From the NCBI RefSeq assembly GCF_029948125.1, contig NZ_JASAMB010000007.1, positions 186,001 through 250,000 on the forward strand: a DNA stretch of 64,000 nucleotides. The letters are read 5' to 3'. A model generated the notes under the pieces. It saw nothing but the letters and a program-made list of their open reading frames with translations. It did no database searches and was not told the origin of the DNA. A program made the translations under genes and the position numbers. Source of the stretch: Catellatospora sp. KI3. Lineage in GTDB: Bacteria > Actinomycetota > Actinomycetes > Mycobacteriales > Micromonosporaceae. Shown here piece after piece: positions 1 to 7,913 of this stretch. How positions within the stretch are numbered: the stretch's first letter is position 1; every line of letters starts with the position of its first letter.

Positions 1-7
1 CCCGACA

Positions 8-42
8 CCGGCCGTACGCCGGGCAGGTCGGCGTACGGCCGG
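8..42 (-). terminator. GC-rich hairpin terminator
   Basis: Two perfect 13-base arms (CCGGCCGTACGCC at 8-20 and its complement at 30-42) flank a 9-base loop. The hairpin lies just past the stop of the minus-strand lipoprotein gene that ends at 53. There is no T tract, which is usual for actinomycete intrinsic terminators. Confidence 0.6.
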
Positions 43-52
43 AGCGGCCGCG

Positions 53-1036
53 TCAGTACACGGTGACCGTCGCGGTGGCGACCGGCGCCTTGCTCCGCCA
101 TTCGACGATGCCCCATTCGAGCCGCCACTCCCGGGCCGGGGTGTAGTCGGGGACGGTCAGGCGCATGGCGAACCGGATCGACCCGCCAGCCGGGATGGTG
201 CCCGGGGCGCAGTTGAGCAGATAGAGCTCCCGAGCCTTGTACAGGCTCTCGTCGTAGGTCGGGCAGGGGTCGAGCGCGACGGCGGTCCTGCCGGGGTTGG
301 TGAGGACGACCGTGTAGTCGAGGTTCGCCCCGGCCTTCACCCGCGCCGGTGCCTCGATGCGCGCGGTCAGGTGGTCGAAGCGCGGGCGGGCGGGCTGCTC
401 CTGGCGTATGCGGTGGACGCCGGTGATGCCGATGGGGCAGGTGCTGGTCATGGTCAGCCCGGGGATGCTCAGGTCGCGGTCCGCGAGCCGGACCGAGATG
501 TCGCGGTAGCCGCGGCCGTCGCCGCTGCCGCAGCTCACCGAGCTGCCGATGGTGAACTGCGCGCGCTCGCCCGGGTCGATGGTCGCCGGGCGCTCCTCGT
601 CGCCGTTGCCGGTGAGCTTCGGCGGGTCGATCTCGACCGGTACGGTCCTGCCCCCGCTGAGCAGCACGGGGACGCCGCCGAGCGAGCAGCGGCTGGGCCC
701 GGTGTTGCGTACCCCGATGTAGTGCAGCTTCGTGCCCGTGACGCCGTCCTCGGAGATCAGGTCGGCGGTGGCGGGCAGGTCCGCGGCGGTGCACAGCCGG
801 GCGACCTCGCGGGGCGGTTCGAGTTCCCGTTCGGGGGCCTGCACGCCGTTGAGCTGCCACGGCACCGTGTCGGGCGGCCAGCTGCCGACGATCGGCGAGG
901 GCGACACCCCGGCCGGTCTCGCGGTCTCGGCCACGGCGGGCGCGGTGCTGGCGGCGGGCGCGGCGGTCCGCGGCCCGCCTGGGCCTGAGCAGCCGGCCAG
1001 CAGGAGCAGGGCGGACAGTACGGCAAGACGGCGCAT
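53..1036 (-). CDS. Exported lipoprotein with DUF4232-like domain
   Basis: A 327-residue lipoprotein. The N-terminus has two Arg, a hydrophobic run and the lipobox LLAGC, with Cys near residue 16, so it is probably lipid-anchored outside the membrane. I chose the ATG at 1036 because AGGGGG sits just upstream and the signal peptide begins there. The region from about residue 80 (CTAADL ... VRNTG ... C) resembles the matching region of the next gene upstream (1062-1751), so the two look like paralogous DUF4232-type beta-sandwich domains. A C-terminal part with a VVLTNPG motif looks like a second beta-sandwich. It is the last gene of a sigma factor operon, 25 bases after its neighbour. Function is unknown; a cell-surface sensor or ligand-binding role is inference. 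Confidence 0.8.
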   Translation of the reverse strand: MRRLAVLSALLLLAGCSGPGGPRTAAPAASTAPAVAETARPAGVSPSPIVGSWPPDTVPWQLNGVQAPERELEPPREVARLCTAADLPATADLISEDGVTGTKLHYIGVRNTGPSRCSLGGVPVLLSGGRTVPVEIDPPKLTGNGDEERPATIDPGERAQFTIGSSVSCGSGDGRGYRDISVRLADRDLSIPGLTMTSTCPIGITGVHRIRQEQPARPRFDHLTARIEAPARVKAGANLDYTVVLTNPGRTAVALDPCPTYDESLYKARELYLLNCAPGTIPAGGSIRFAMRLTVPDYTPAREWRLEWGIVEWRSKAPVATATVTVY

Positions 1037-1061
1037 GGGTTCCCCCTGGGCGGATCGGCGG

Positions 1062-1751
1062 TCAGCCACGGTCGGCGGACCAGGTGGACACGGTGATGAC
1101 GCAGGTGGTGGTCAAGGTGAGACCGGGCAGGGGCAGGCGCTCGCCGGAGAAGGTGAGCACCAGGTCGCGGTAGACGGTGGGGTGGGCGGCGTCGGGGCAC
1201 TCCGTGGAGGCGGCGAGCTCCGCCGACGCGGCCGCCCCGGGTATGAGCAGCACCGACGGCACGGCACCGGTGTCGTCGGACCCGGCCTCCGGGTCGGCCT
1301 CAGGGCGGGTCGGCACGGCCTGGGCGGCGCCGCTCTCCTGTGAGCCGGGTTCCGGGCGGTCGATCAGCAGGCACGCCTGCGCGCTGCCGTTGCGTACGGT
1401 CACCTGGTAGTGCTCAGCGCCGTCGGCGCGGCCGAGCACCAGGGCCGAGGCGGCCGGGCCGAGGTCGGCGGCGGTGCAGGCGACGGCGCTCGGCTGCGGG
1501 GTCGGCTCGCCGCGGTGCAGCCAGGGGATCGTGTCCTCGATGCGCCAGGCGGGGTCGGCGACCGCCACGGGGACCAGGATCGCGGCCGGAGCCGCGAGCA
1601 GCGTCGACACGACGGCGGCCGCGACGGACAGGATCCGGCGCCGACGGCGGCGGACCATGCCGGTGCGGACCCGGTGTACGGGGTCGTCCCAGCCGGGCAG
1701 GGCGCGCCGCTCGTCGGTGAGGGTGCGGCGCAGCTGTTCCTCGAGGTTCAT
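1062..1751 (-). CDS. Membrane-anchored protein in the anti-sigma position, DUF4232-like
   Basis: A 229-residue protein with a short cytoplasmic N-terminus (MNLEEQLRRTL...), an arginine patch, one transmembrane helix at about residues 40-63, and an extracytoplasmic domain with paired cysteines and a CTAADL motif like the downstream lipoprotein. Its ATG overlaps the TGA of the sigma factor gene by four bases (1748-1751), so the two are translationally coupled. Genes in this slot behind SigE-family sigma factors often encode single-pass regulators of the sigma factor. I see no zinc-anti-sigma HxxxCxxC motif in the short N-terminus, so an anti-sigma role is only suggested by position. Confidence 0.75.
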   Translation of the reverse strand: MNLEEQLRRTLTDERRALPGWDDPVHRVRTGMVRRRRRRILSVAAAVVSTLLAAPAAILVPVAVADPAWRIEDTIPWLHRGEPTPQPSAVACTAADLGPAASALVLGRADGAEHYQVTVRNGSAQACLLIDRPEPGSQESGAAQAVPTRPEADPEAGSDDTGAVPSVLLIPGAAASAELAASTECPDAAHPTVYRDLVLTFSGERLPLPGLTLTTTCVITVSTWSADRG

Positions 1752-2245
1752 CGCAGGGCCTCCATGCCCGCCGGGGCGAGTGCTTCGCGCAGCTTGGCCA
1801 TGGCCCGTGAGGTGGTGCTCTTGACCGTGCCCTGGCTGCAGCCGAGCGTCTGCGCGATCTGGGCCTCGGACATGTCCTCGTAGTAGCGCAGCACGATCAC
1901 CGCCCGCTGCTGCCTGGGCAGCGTGGTCAGCAGCCGCCACAGCTCGCCGTCGTGCGGCTCCTGCTCGCGGCCCGGTGGTTCGGGCAGCTCGCCGGGCAGC
2001 ACCTCGCGGCGCAGGCGCCGTCGGCCGTTGAGGTAGCAGTTGAGGATGGTGCGGCGCACGTACCCCTCGGGGTTGTCGTGGCGTTCGATCCGGCGCCAGG
2101 CCAGGCCGGTGCGTTCCAGCGCGTCCTGGACCAGGTCGGCGGCCAGGTGCGGGTCGCCGCACAGTACGTGCGCGAAACGCAGCAGGTCAGCGTGCCTGCT
2201 GCGGACGTACTCGTCGAAGGACGTCGGTGCGTCCCAGCTCGCCAT
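1748..2245 (-). CDS. SigE-family RNA polymerase sigma-70 factor
   Basis: A 165-residue ECF-type sigma factor. Region 2 is at about residues 10-75 (FDEYVRSRHADLLRFAHVLCGD, then DLVQDALERT and a YVRRTILNCYLNGRRR segment). Region 4 is at about 105-155 (LPRQQRAVIVLRYYEDMSEAQIA with helix-turn-helix GCSQGTVKSTTSRAMAKL). This pattern is the SigE family common in Streptomyces and Micromonosporaceae. The ATG at 2245 is used because the family normally starts close before the FDEYV motif; the longer frame to 2344 has no conserved sequence. It heads an operon with two exported proteins that carry similar outer domains. I infer a cell-envelope response. Confidence 0.88.
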   Translation of the reverse strand: MASWDAPTSFDEYVRSRHADLLRFAHVLCGDPHLAADLVQDALERTGLAWRRIERHDNPEGYVRRTILNCYLNGRRRLRREVLPGELPEPPGREQEPHDGELWRLLTTLPRQQRAVIVLRYYEDMSEAQIAQTLGCSQGTVKSTTSRAMAKLREALAPAGMEALR

Positions 2246-2375
2246 GACCGGTATGACACGCGGCGGCCCGCCCGCGGTTGTCCGCCGGAAAAGTCGGACG
2301 CGCGACGTTAGCCGCCGTTGCGAACGGGTAGATAGACGGCACATCAGTCCAACACGAGCATGGGAGGCGAGCTAC

Positions 2376-2759
2376 ATGACGGCCATGAACCCAGTTCCCT
2401 GGGACCCGTGGAACTACCGCGAGACGCTCGACTACAAGCCCGCCGACGACGGCGGTGACCGTTCGATCGTGGGCTTCCACGTGGAGGCGACCGACGGCGG
2501 CATCGGCAAGATCGACGAGGCGACCGGCGCTGTCGGTTCGCGCTACCTCGTGGTCGACACCGGTCCGTGGATCTTCGGAAGCAAGGTGCTGCTGCCGGCG
2601 GGTGTCATCACGAACATCGACTTCGCTGAAGAGCGGGTCTACGTCGACCGCAGCAAGGCCGAGATCAAGGACGCGCCAGAGTACGACCCGGACCGGCGCG
2701 ACGACGCCGACTACCGCGGTTCGCTCGGCGACTACTACGCCGGCGGAATGCCGCGCTGA
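2376..2759 (+). CDS. PRC-barrel domain protein
   Basis: A 127-residue protein with a strong ribosome site, GGGAGGCGA, seven bases before the ATG at 2376. Residues 30-95 form a PRC-barrel-like beta domain: VGFHVEATDGGIGKIDE, then RYLVVDTGPWIFGSKVLLPAG and a final FAEERVYVDRSK segment. The C-terminus is acidic and low in complexity (EYDPDRRDDADYRGSLGDYY). PRC-barrels occur in the photosynthetic reaction centre H subunit, in RimM and in many small actinobacterial proteins of unknown role, so I cannot give a reaction. It is transcribed alone and divergently from the sigma factor gene, and ends at a strong terminator. Confidence 0.85.
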   Translation: MTAMNPVPWDPWNYRETLDYKPADDGGDRSIVGFHVEATDGGIGKIDEATGAVGSRYLVVDTGPWIFGSKVLLPAGVITNIDFAEERVYVDRSKAEIKDAPEYDPDRRDDADYRGSLGDYYAGGMPR

Positions 2760-2766
2760 TGAACGC

Positions 2767-2802
2767 CCGGGGCGGGACGGCTCGAGCCGCCCCGCCCCGG
2801 GG
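2767..2802. terminator. Bidirectional hairpin terminator
   Basis: A long GC stem with one mismatch joins GGGGCGGGACGGCTC to GAGCCGCCCCGCCCC with almost no loop. It lies eight bases after the PRC-barrel gene and faces the convergent amidohydrolase gene. Confidence 0.65.
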
Positions 2803-2927
2803 CATACCCGTCCGGTGTGGCACAGACGCCGGGCGCAGCAGTCCGGTAGGGGGTGGAACGCGGTGCGGGCCGCGTTCCGTTCGGCGGGCCGGTCCGGTCG
2901 GGAGACACCGGACCGGCCCGCCACATG

Positions 2928-3719
2928 TCACGCGCAGGCGTCGACCAGGCGGGCCAGCGCCGCGCCCACCCCGGCGAGCCCTCCGGTCGGCGGGCCGCCG
3001 GGCTCGACCGAGTACACGTCGCGGCGCAGCTCGATCATCAGGCCGTGCACCCGGGCGTCCTGCCCGTAGTGCTTGAGCGGGATGTAGCAGCCGGCGAACG
3101 GGCTGTCGAACGCGGCGTCGTAGTCGGCGAACGCGGCCCGGGCCGCCTCCACCAGCCAGGACGGCGTGTGCGCGGCGTCGGTGCCCAGGCAGACCTCGGG
3201 GCGGTCGGCGCCGCCGATCTCGTACGGCAGCCGCTCGCGCGGGTACGAGTGCACGTCGATGACGACCGCCCGCCCCGTCGCGGCCAGCCGCGCGTCGACC
3301 AGCTCCGTCATCGCCGCCGCGTACGGCTCGAACCACCGCCGCACCAGCGCCTGCGCGGCCGCCGGATCGTCCTCGCGCAGCGGTGCCCCGGCACTGGTCC
3401 GGGTGTATACCGCGCCCATGCCCACCGCCGTCATCGGCTCGCGCTCGTCCGGGAACCGCTCCGGGTCCACGACCAGCCGCGACAGGCCGTTGACCAGCGA
3501 CCACGGCCGCACCCGGGCGGCGTCGGCGGCGTACGCGGCGATCAGGTCGGTATGCGCGTCGGTCATCGCCGCCAGCTCGGCGGCCAGCTGCGCGTCGTCG
3601 AGCAGCAGCCGCGCCCGCACCTCAGCCGGGATCGCGGTCGCCGCATGCGGCACATGCAGCACGACCGGGCTGCCCCCGTCCCCTGCAACCACCCGGTGAC
3701 CACTGAGAACATCACTCAC
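2928..3719 (-). CDS. N-formylglutamate amidohydrolase family protein
   Basis: About 263 residues. Family features seen are VVLHVPHAAT near the N-terminus, a DAHTD motif, NGLSRLVVDPERFPDE, AVYTR, VIDVHSYP and GTDAAHTP. These contain the His/Asp/Glu residues expected to bind zinc in the FGase fold. Known members hydrolyse N-formyl-L-glutamate to formate and glutamate in histidine breakdown (HutG), but no hut genes are nearby, so the substrate is open. I prefer the GTG at 3719 because GGTAGGG lies just upstream; a GTG at 3728 would add three residues. Confidence 0.82.
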   Translation of the reverse strand: MSDVLSGHRVVAGDGGSPVVLHVPHAATAIPAEVRARLLLDDAQLAAELAAMTDAHTDLIAAYAADAARVRPWSLVNGLSRLVVDPERFPDEREPMTAVGMGAVYTRTSAGAPLREDDPAAAQALVRRWFEPYAAAMTELVDARLAATGRAVVIDVHSYPRERLPYEIGGADRPEVCLGTDAAHTPSWLVEAARAAFADYDAAFDSPFAGCYIPLKHYGQDARVHGLMIELRRDVYSVEPGGPPTGGLAGVGAALARLVDACA

Positions 3720-3748
3720 CGCGCGCACCCTACCGTCCGACCCAGGTT

Positions 3749-3809
3749 CGAGTTGCCGGGCAATCGGGCGAATCTTGGACCCGTATACGCCCGATTGCCG
3801 GGCAACTTG
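3749..3809. repeat. Imperfect 22-base inverted repeat
   Basis: The left arm 3749-3770 (GAGTTGCCGGGCAATCGGGCG) and the right arm 3788-3809 pair over 22 bases with two mismatches around a 17-base loop. It lies between two divergent genes, so it is not placed as a terminator for either. The unusual TTGCC-GGCAA core suggests a dispersed palindromic element. Confidence 0.6.
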
Positions 3810-3857
3810 GATGGTCTTGGCGCGGGGCGGGGCGGGGGTCGGTGGGATGATGGGCGG

Positions 3858-4463
3858 GTGTCCGGATCAGACCTGAGCGCCGAGATGGCGGCCTGCCGTG
3901 CCGCGCACGAGCGGCTGCACCGCACCCTGGACCGCGTCGACGACCTGGTGGTCCGCCAGCCCAGCCGCCTGCCCGGGTGGACCGTCGGCCACGTGCTGAC
4001 CCACCTGGCCCGCAACGCCGACAGCGTGCTGCGGCGGCTGCGCGCCGCGGAGCGCGGCGAGCTGGTGACGCAGTACGAGGGCGGCGCGGCCGGTCGCGAG
4101 GCGGAGATCGAGGCCGGCCACGACCGGCCCGCCGCCGACATCGTCGCCGACCTGCGCGCCGCCGACGCGGCGGTGGACGAGGCGTTCGCGGCGGCGGCAC
4201 CGGAGGTGTGGGCGCGTACGGTGCTCGCCGGCGACGTCAACGAGATCCCGGCGACCCGGCTGGTGTTCTCGCGCTGGCGCGAGGTCGAGGTGCACCACGT
4301 CGACCTCGGCCTGGGCTACGGCCCGGCCGAGTGGCCGGACGCGCTGGTGGCGCGCTGGCTGCCGGAGCTGCTGGAGCAGCTGCCCGACCGCACCGACCGG
4401 CACGCGCTGACGGCGTGGCTGCTGGGCCGCGCCGAGGCGCCGGAGGTCCGGTCCTGGGGCTGA
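3858..4463 (+). CDS. DinB/mycothiol-dependent maleylpyruvate isomerase-like protein
   Basis: A 201-residue four-helix DinB-fold protein. GWTVGHVLTHLARNAD at about residues 40-55 carries the first metal-ligand His, and SRWREVEVHHVDLGLGY at about 138-155 carries the Glu and second His. This is the ligand pattern of mycothiol maleylpyruvate isomerases (MDMPI). Members are metal enzymes that use mycothiol for isomerase or S-transferase chemistry. The C-terminus is short, without the second MDMPI_C domain. The GTG at 3858 is the start that fits the first conserved helix. The substrate is unknown. Confidence 0.83.
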   Translation: MSGSDLSAEMAACRAAHERLHRTLDRVDDLVVRQPSRLPGWTVGHVLTHLARNADSVLRRLRAAERGELVTQYEGGAAGREAEIEAGHDRPAADIVADLRAADAAVDEAFAAAAPEVWARTVLAGDVNEIPATRLVFSRWREVEVHHVDLGLGYGPAEWPDALVARWLPELLEQLPDRTDRHALTAWLLGRAEAPEVRSWG

Positions 4464-4509
4464 GGCGGGGCGCCCCCGGGCTGGCGGCGGGCAACCCGGC
4501 GCGGACCGG

Positions 4510-5457
4510 TCAGGGCTGGCCGGTCTGCGGGCGCTGGTAGCGGTGGCCCTCGGTGTCCGGTCCGGGGTTCAGGTCGATGATGACGCGGCACTGCTGGTCG
4601 CCGACGGCGATGCGCTCGGCCAGGTCGACGGTGACCGTGCCGCGGTTGCGGGCGCCGATGCCGCCGAAGATGCTGGAGGTGATCCGGCACATGGCCGGGG
4701 AGAACCGGACCGCGTCGCCGAACGGGCAGCGCCGGTTGCCCAGCACGATCCGCTCGTCGGTGACCTCGATCACGTAGAAGTCGCCGCCGGCCGCGGCCTT
4801 GAGCCGGACGTAGCACTCGGCCAGCTGCTCGGCGCTGAGGCGCCCGACGATGTGCCGCGCGGCCCGGTACTCGGCCTCCATCTGACCGCCGACGGTCGCG
4901 CCGACGTGCGCGACCAGGTCCTGGGCGCGCTGCGGGCCCGCGCCGTCCTCGACCGCGCGCGCCAGCTCCACCAGCAGCGCGCGCAGCAGCGTCTCGCGAC
5001 CGAACCCGTCCGGTCCGGCCTCGTCGGGGGCGGGCAGCGGGTCGGTGATGCGGGCGGGCGGGTCGAAGGACTTCTCCACCGAGCGGGCCACCGGCAGGGT
5101 GGCGCTGACCCGCTTGCCGCCGCCGCGCTTGGCCGCCACGGCGAGGTCGTCGGCCAGCTGCGAGACCAGCCACATGCCGCGGCCGCGTTCGGAGGTCGCC
5201 CGGGGCGGGGTCAGGTCGGGGGTGAACAGCGGCCCGAGGTCGTGCACGGTGATGGTGGGCTGGGTGCGGTGCCAGTCGACCGACACCCAGATCGGCCCGC
5301 CCGCGTGCTCGACCGCATTCATGATCAGCTCAGAGACGGTCAGCTCGGCCTGCGGCACCGTGCCGGCGTCGGCGGCGTGGCGGGTCAGGTAGGTGCCGAT
5401 CTCCCGGCGTAGCAGACTGCCCGCCTCCGGCGTGGGCGGCGACAGCAGCCAGTCCAT
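4510..5457 (-). CDS. Anti-sigma-type ATPase (HATPase) fused to a MOD1 output domain
   Basis: 315 residues. The N-terminal half (about 15-140) is a GHKL ATPase of the RsbW/SpoIIAB type: ELTVSELIMNAVEHAGG is the N box, TVHDLGPLF the G1 region, and SERGRGMWLVSQLADD the G2 region. Such domains phosphorylate anti-anti-sigma factors or bind sigma factors. The C-terminal half (about 160-300) matches what I know as methanogen output domain 1, with conserved cysteines in NRRCPFG, SPAMCRIT and DQQCRVII that may sense redox state or bind a cofactor. Genes with this fusion are common in Micromonosporaceae. It is monocistronic, and no partner STAS-domain gene lies in this window. Confidence 0.82.
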   Translation of the reverse strand: MDWLLSPPTPEAGSLLRREIGTYLTRHAADAGTVPQAELTVSELIMNAVEHAGGPIWVSVDWHRTQPTITVHDLGPLFTPDLTPPRATSERGRGMWLVSQLADDLAVAAKRGGGKRVSATLPVARSVEKSFDPPARITDPLPAPDEAGPDGFGRETLLRALLVELARAVEDGAGPQRAQDLVAHVGATVGGQMEAEYRAARHIVGRLSAEQLAECYVRLKAAAGGDFYVIEVTDERIVLGNRRCPFGDAVRFSPAMCRITSSIFGGIGARNRGTVTVDLAERIAVGDQQCRVIIDLNPGPDTEGHRYQRPQTGQP

Positions 5458-5559
5458 GGGTCCTCACAGGTGCTCGCGGCGCGGGTGATCCGGGCTCCAT
5501 GCTCCTCGCTCGGGCGGCGCAGGACAACGCGAGAGCGGCGTAGGTGGTGATCTGTGTCG

Positions 5560-5588
5560 TTGACGGCCGTATGGGCCCCTGCTAGCGT
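5560..5588 (+). promoter_or_regulatory. Sigma-70-like promoter
   Basis: TTGACG (5560-5565) and TAGCGT (5583-5588) are separated by 17 bases. Transcription would start near 5595 and leave a leader of about 130 bases before the adenylosuccinate synthetase ATG. It also argues against the longer reading frame that starts at 5554. Confidence 0.55.
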
Positions 5589-5724
5589 CCATGCCGCCCG
5601 CGACGGTCTGGTGGGGGAATGCCCTGTTCAGGGCCTATTTTCCGTACCCGCCGCGCCGCCCGCAGCGACGGCGACGAGGCCGGTAGTCCACACCCCGCCC
5701 CCTCCAGATGAGGTAGCGCTGCTG

Positions 5725-7125
5725 ATGACGGTTGTCCACCCCACCCGCGGCTACGCCGATGTCCTGGTCGGCCTGCAGTACGGCGACGAGGGCAAAGCAA
5801 AGATCATCGACCTGATCGCCCCCGACTACGACATCGTCGCCCGGTTCAACGGCGGCGCCAACGCCGGGCACACCATCGACACCCCGCAGGGCCGGGTGGT
5901 GCTCCAGCAGGTGCCGTGCGCCATCTTCCAGCCGCGGACGCTGCTCTACATCGGCTCCGGCTGCGCGGTGAACCTGTGGAAGCTGGCCGCCGAGCTGGAC
6001 CAGATCGCGGCGCTCGGGGTCGACCTGGCCGGCCGCCTGCACATCAGCGACCGGGCTGCGGTCGTGCAGCCCGCGCACCTGCTCGTCGACGAGCGGGACA
6101 GCGCCGGCATCGGCACCACCAAGAACGGGATGGGGCCGTGCTACGCCGACCGGGCGTACCGGATGCGCGGCGGCACCCGGACCAACCTGCAGCTGCGCGA
6201 CGTGCTGGCCGACCCGGCGGGCGCGGTCGCCGCGATGCGCACCGCGGCCGAGGCGGAGCTGGCCGGGTTCGACGGCGACACCTCGGCGCAGCGCCGGGAC
6301 CTCCAGCAGCGGCTGGACTCGTTCGCGGCCTGCGTCGAGCGGGTGCGCGGGCACGTCCAGCCGCGCCGCACCTGGCTGGCCGAGCGGGTCGGGCAGGGCG
6401 CGCGGGTGCTGTTCGAGGGCGCGCAGTCGACGATGCTGGACGTGGTCCACGGCGACCAGCCGTTCGTCACCGCCAGCCACACCGTCCCGGCGTACGCCTA
6501 CGTCGGCGGGGACCTACCGCCGCGGTTCCACCGGTACACCATCGGGGTGGCCAAGGCGGTCATGTCGCGGGTCGGCAACGGCCCGTTCCCCTCGGAGCTG
6601 GGCGCGGAGCGGTCGGCGGCGTACTTCGCCGAGGCGGTGTCGGCCGGTCGCGGCCGGGCCGAGGAGCACGCCGAGTTCGACATGCACCGGCTGCGCCTGT
6701 CGAGCGACGAGATGGAGCTGGGCATCGCGATGCGGATGCTCACCCACGAGTACGGCTCCGGCAGCGGCCGTCCGCGCCGCATCGGCATCCTCGACCTGGC
6801 GCAGCTGCGCGAGATGGTCGTCGCGTTCGGCGTCGACGTGGTCTACCTCAACAAGGTCGACTGCCTCTCGCTGTACGGCGACAGCATGTTCGGCGGCATC
6901 CCGGTCCGGGTGCCGGCCGCCGCCGAGCAGGGCGCCACCCGGGTGCTGCCGTCGTTCACCGCCGACCAGCTGCGCGCCGACCAGCCCGACGTGCTGCCGT
7001 CGGAGCTGCTGGAGTTCCGGTCGTTCGTGGAGGCCGAGATCGGCGTGCCGGTCATCGGCTTCGGCATGGGCCCCGGGCGGGAGCAGATCACGCGGTTCTT
7101 CCGACTGGGCGAATACGCGCGCTGA
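5725..7125 (+). CDS. Divergent adenylosuccinate synthetase (PurA family)
   Basis: 466 residues against about 430 for ordinary PurA. PurA joins IMP and aspartate with GTP to make adenylosuccinate on the way to AMP. The family landmarks are present but altered. The P-loop is QYGDEGKAK rather than QWGDEGKGK; GGANAGHT is intact; IGTTKNGMGPCY replaces IGTTGRGIGPAY; FEGAQSTMLDVVHGDQPFVTAS is intact; YGSGSGRPRR replaces GxTTGRxRR; LNKVDCL replaces TKLDVL; GFGMGPGREQ replaces STGPDR. The catalytic Asp and His of GDEGK and NAGHT are kept. It stands alone behind its own promoter. I read it as a PurA paralogue, perhaps with changed substrate use, and therefore give no symbol. Confidence 0.85.
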   Translation: MTVVHPTRGYADVLVGLQYGDEGKAKIIDLIAPDYDIVARFNGGANAGHTIDTPQGRVVLQQVPCAIFQPRTLLYIGSGCAVNLWKLAAELDQIAALGVDLAGRLHISDRAAVVQPAHLLVDERDSAGIGTTKNGMGPCYADRAYRMRGGTRTNLQLRDVLADPAGAVAAMRTAAEAELAGFDGDTSAQRRDLQQRLDSFAACVERVRGHVQPRRTWLAERVGQGARVLFEGAQSTMLDVVHGDQPFVTASHTVPAYAYVGGDLPPRFHRYTIGVAKAVMSRVGNGPFPSELGAERSAAYFAEAVSAGRGRAEEHAEFDMHRLRLSSDEMELGIAMRMLTHEYGSGSGRPRRIGILDLAQLREMVVAFGVDVVYLNKVDCLSLYGDSMFGGIPVRVPAAAEQGATRVLPSFTADQLRADQPDVLPSELLEFRSFVEAEIGVPVIGFGMGPGREQITRFFRLGEYAR

Positions 7126-7228
7126 ATCCGAACGCGAACGTACGCCGAAAGACAGGTTTGCGGCGGCGCGGAAGGGGCACTCCATTGTTGCGGAGCAATC
7201 CCCATTCGCGCACGTTAGGAGCACTGTC

Positions 7229-7498
7229 ATGACTGTCGCCGGAATCATCTCGGCAATCATCGTCGGCCTCGTGATCGGAGCTCTCGGTCGCCTGGTCGTG
7301 CCGGGTCGGCAGGACATGCCGATCTGGCTGACGATCCTCGTCGGCATCGTCGCCGCGCTCATCGGCACCGCGATCGCGCAGGCCGTCGGCGTCGCCGTCA
7401 CCGACGGCATCGACTGGATCGAGCTGGTCTTCCAGATCGGCCTGGCCGCGCTGGGCGTGGCCCTGATCGCGGGCGTCCGCGGGCGCAGCTCCGTCTGA
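7229..7498 (+). CDS. GlsB/YeaQ/YmgE-family small membrane protein
   Basis: 89 residues with a clear TAGGAG ribosome site before the ATG. Three hydrophobic helices (about 4-24, 31-53, 66-83) and the early GALGRLVVPGRQ segment are typical of the transglycosylase-associated/GlsB family, small inner-membrane proteins linked to general stress. The biochemical role is unknown. It is followed by a perfect hairpin terminator. Confidence 0.88.
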   Translation: MTVAGIISAIIVGLVIGALGRLVVPGRQDMPIWLTILVGIVAALIGTAIAQAVGVAVTDGIDWIELVFQIGLAALGVALIAGVRGRSSV

Positions 7499-7508
7499 CG
7501 CAGCTGCT

Positions 7509-7540
7509 CAGCCCGGGTCCGACTACTCGGACCCGGGCTG
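7509..7540. terminator. Perfect 14-bp hairpin terminator
   Basis: CAGCCCGGGTCCGA (7509-7522) and its exact complement (7527-7540) enclose a CTAC loop. It sits between the convergent GlsB-like and thioredoxin genes and can serve both. Confidence 0.75.
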
Positions 7541-7562
7541 ATCCGTGTCTGGATGTCGGTCT

Positions 7563-7913
7563 CTACCTGGCGTCGAGCCCGGCGAGTTCGCTCAGCTGCA
7601 TCCGCAGCGCCGCCTTCGGCCGCGCCCCCACCAGCGAGCCGGTCAGCTCGCCGGAGCGGAACACCAGCAGCGTGGGCAGCGACATCACCTTGTACGCCCG
7701 CATCGTCTCCGGATTGGCGTCGGCGTCGATGGCGAACAGGTGCAGCCGGGGGCCGAACTCCTCGGCCAGCTCGGTGAGGCCGGCCGAGATCCGGGCGCAG
7801 GACGGGCACCAGTCGGCCCAGAAGTCCAGCACCACCGGACGGTCGGCGGCCAGCACCAGCTCGGCGAAGGTCTCGTCGGTGACGGCGGTCAGCAGAGGCC
7901 GGGGGTGCGGCAT
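7563..7913 (-). CDS. Thioredoxin-family protein with WCPSC active site
   Basis: 116 residues with a full thioredoxin fold: VVLDFWADWCPSC at about 27-39, the cis-proline loop VMSLPTLLVFRSGE, and KAALRMQLSELAG at the end. The redox pair is Cys-Pro-Ser-Cys instead of the usual Cys-Gly-Pro-Cys, which would shift the redox potential and partner choice. The start at 7913 is fixed by GGGAGGAAAC just upstream. The first 25 bases lie inside the end of the MerR gene, so the two form a tight operon. It probably acts as a cytoplasmic thiol-disulphide reductant; the partner is unknown. Confidence 0.88.
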   Translation of the reverse strand: MPHPRPLLTAVTDETFAELVLAADRPVVLDFWADWCPSCARISAGLTELAEEFGPRLHLFAIDADANPETMRAYKVMSLPTLLVFRSGELTGSLVGARPKAALRMQLSELAGLDAR

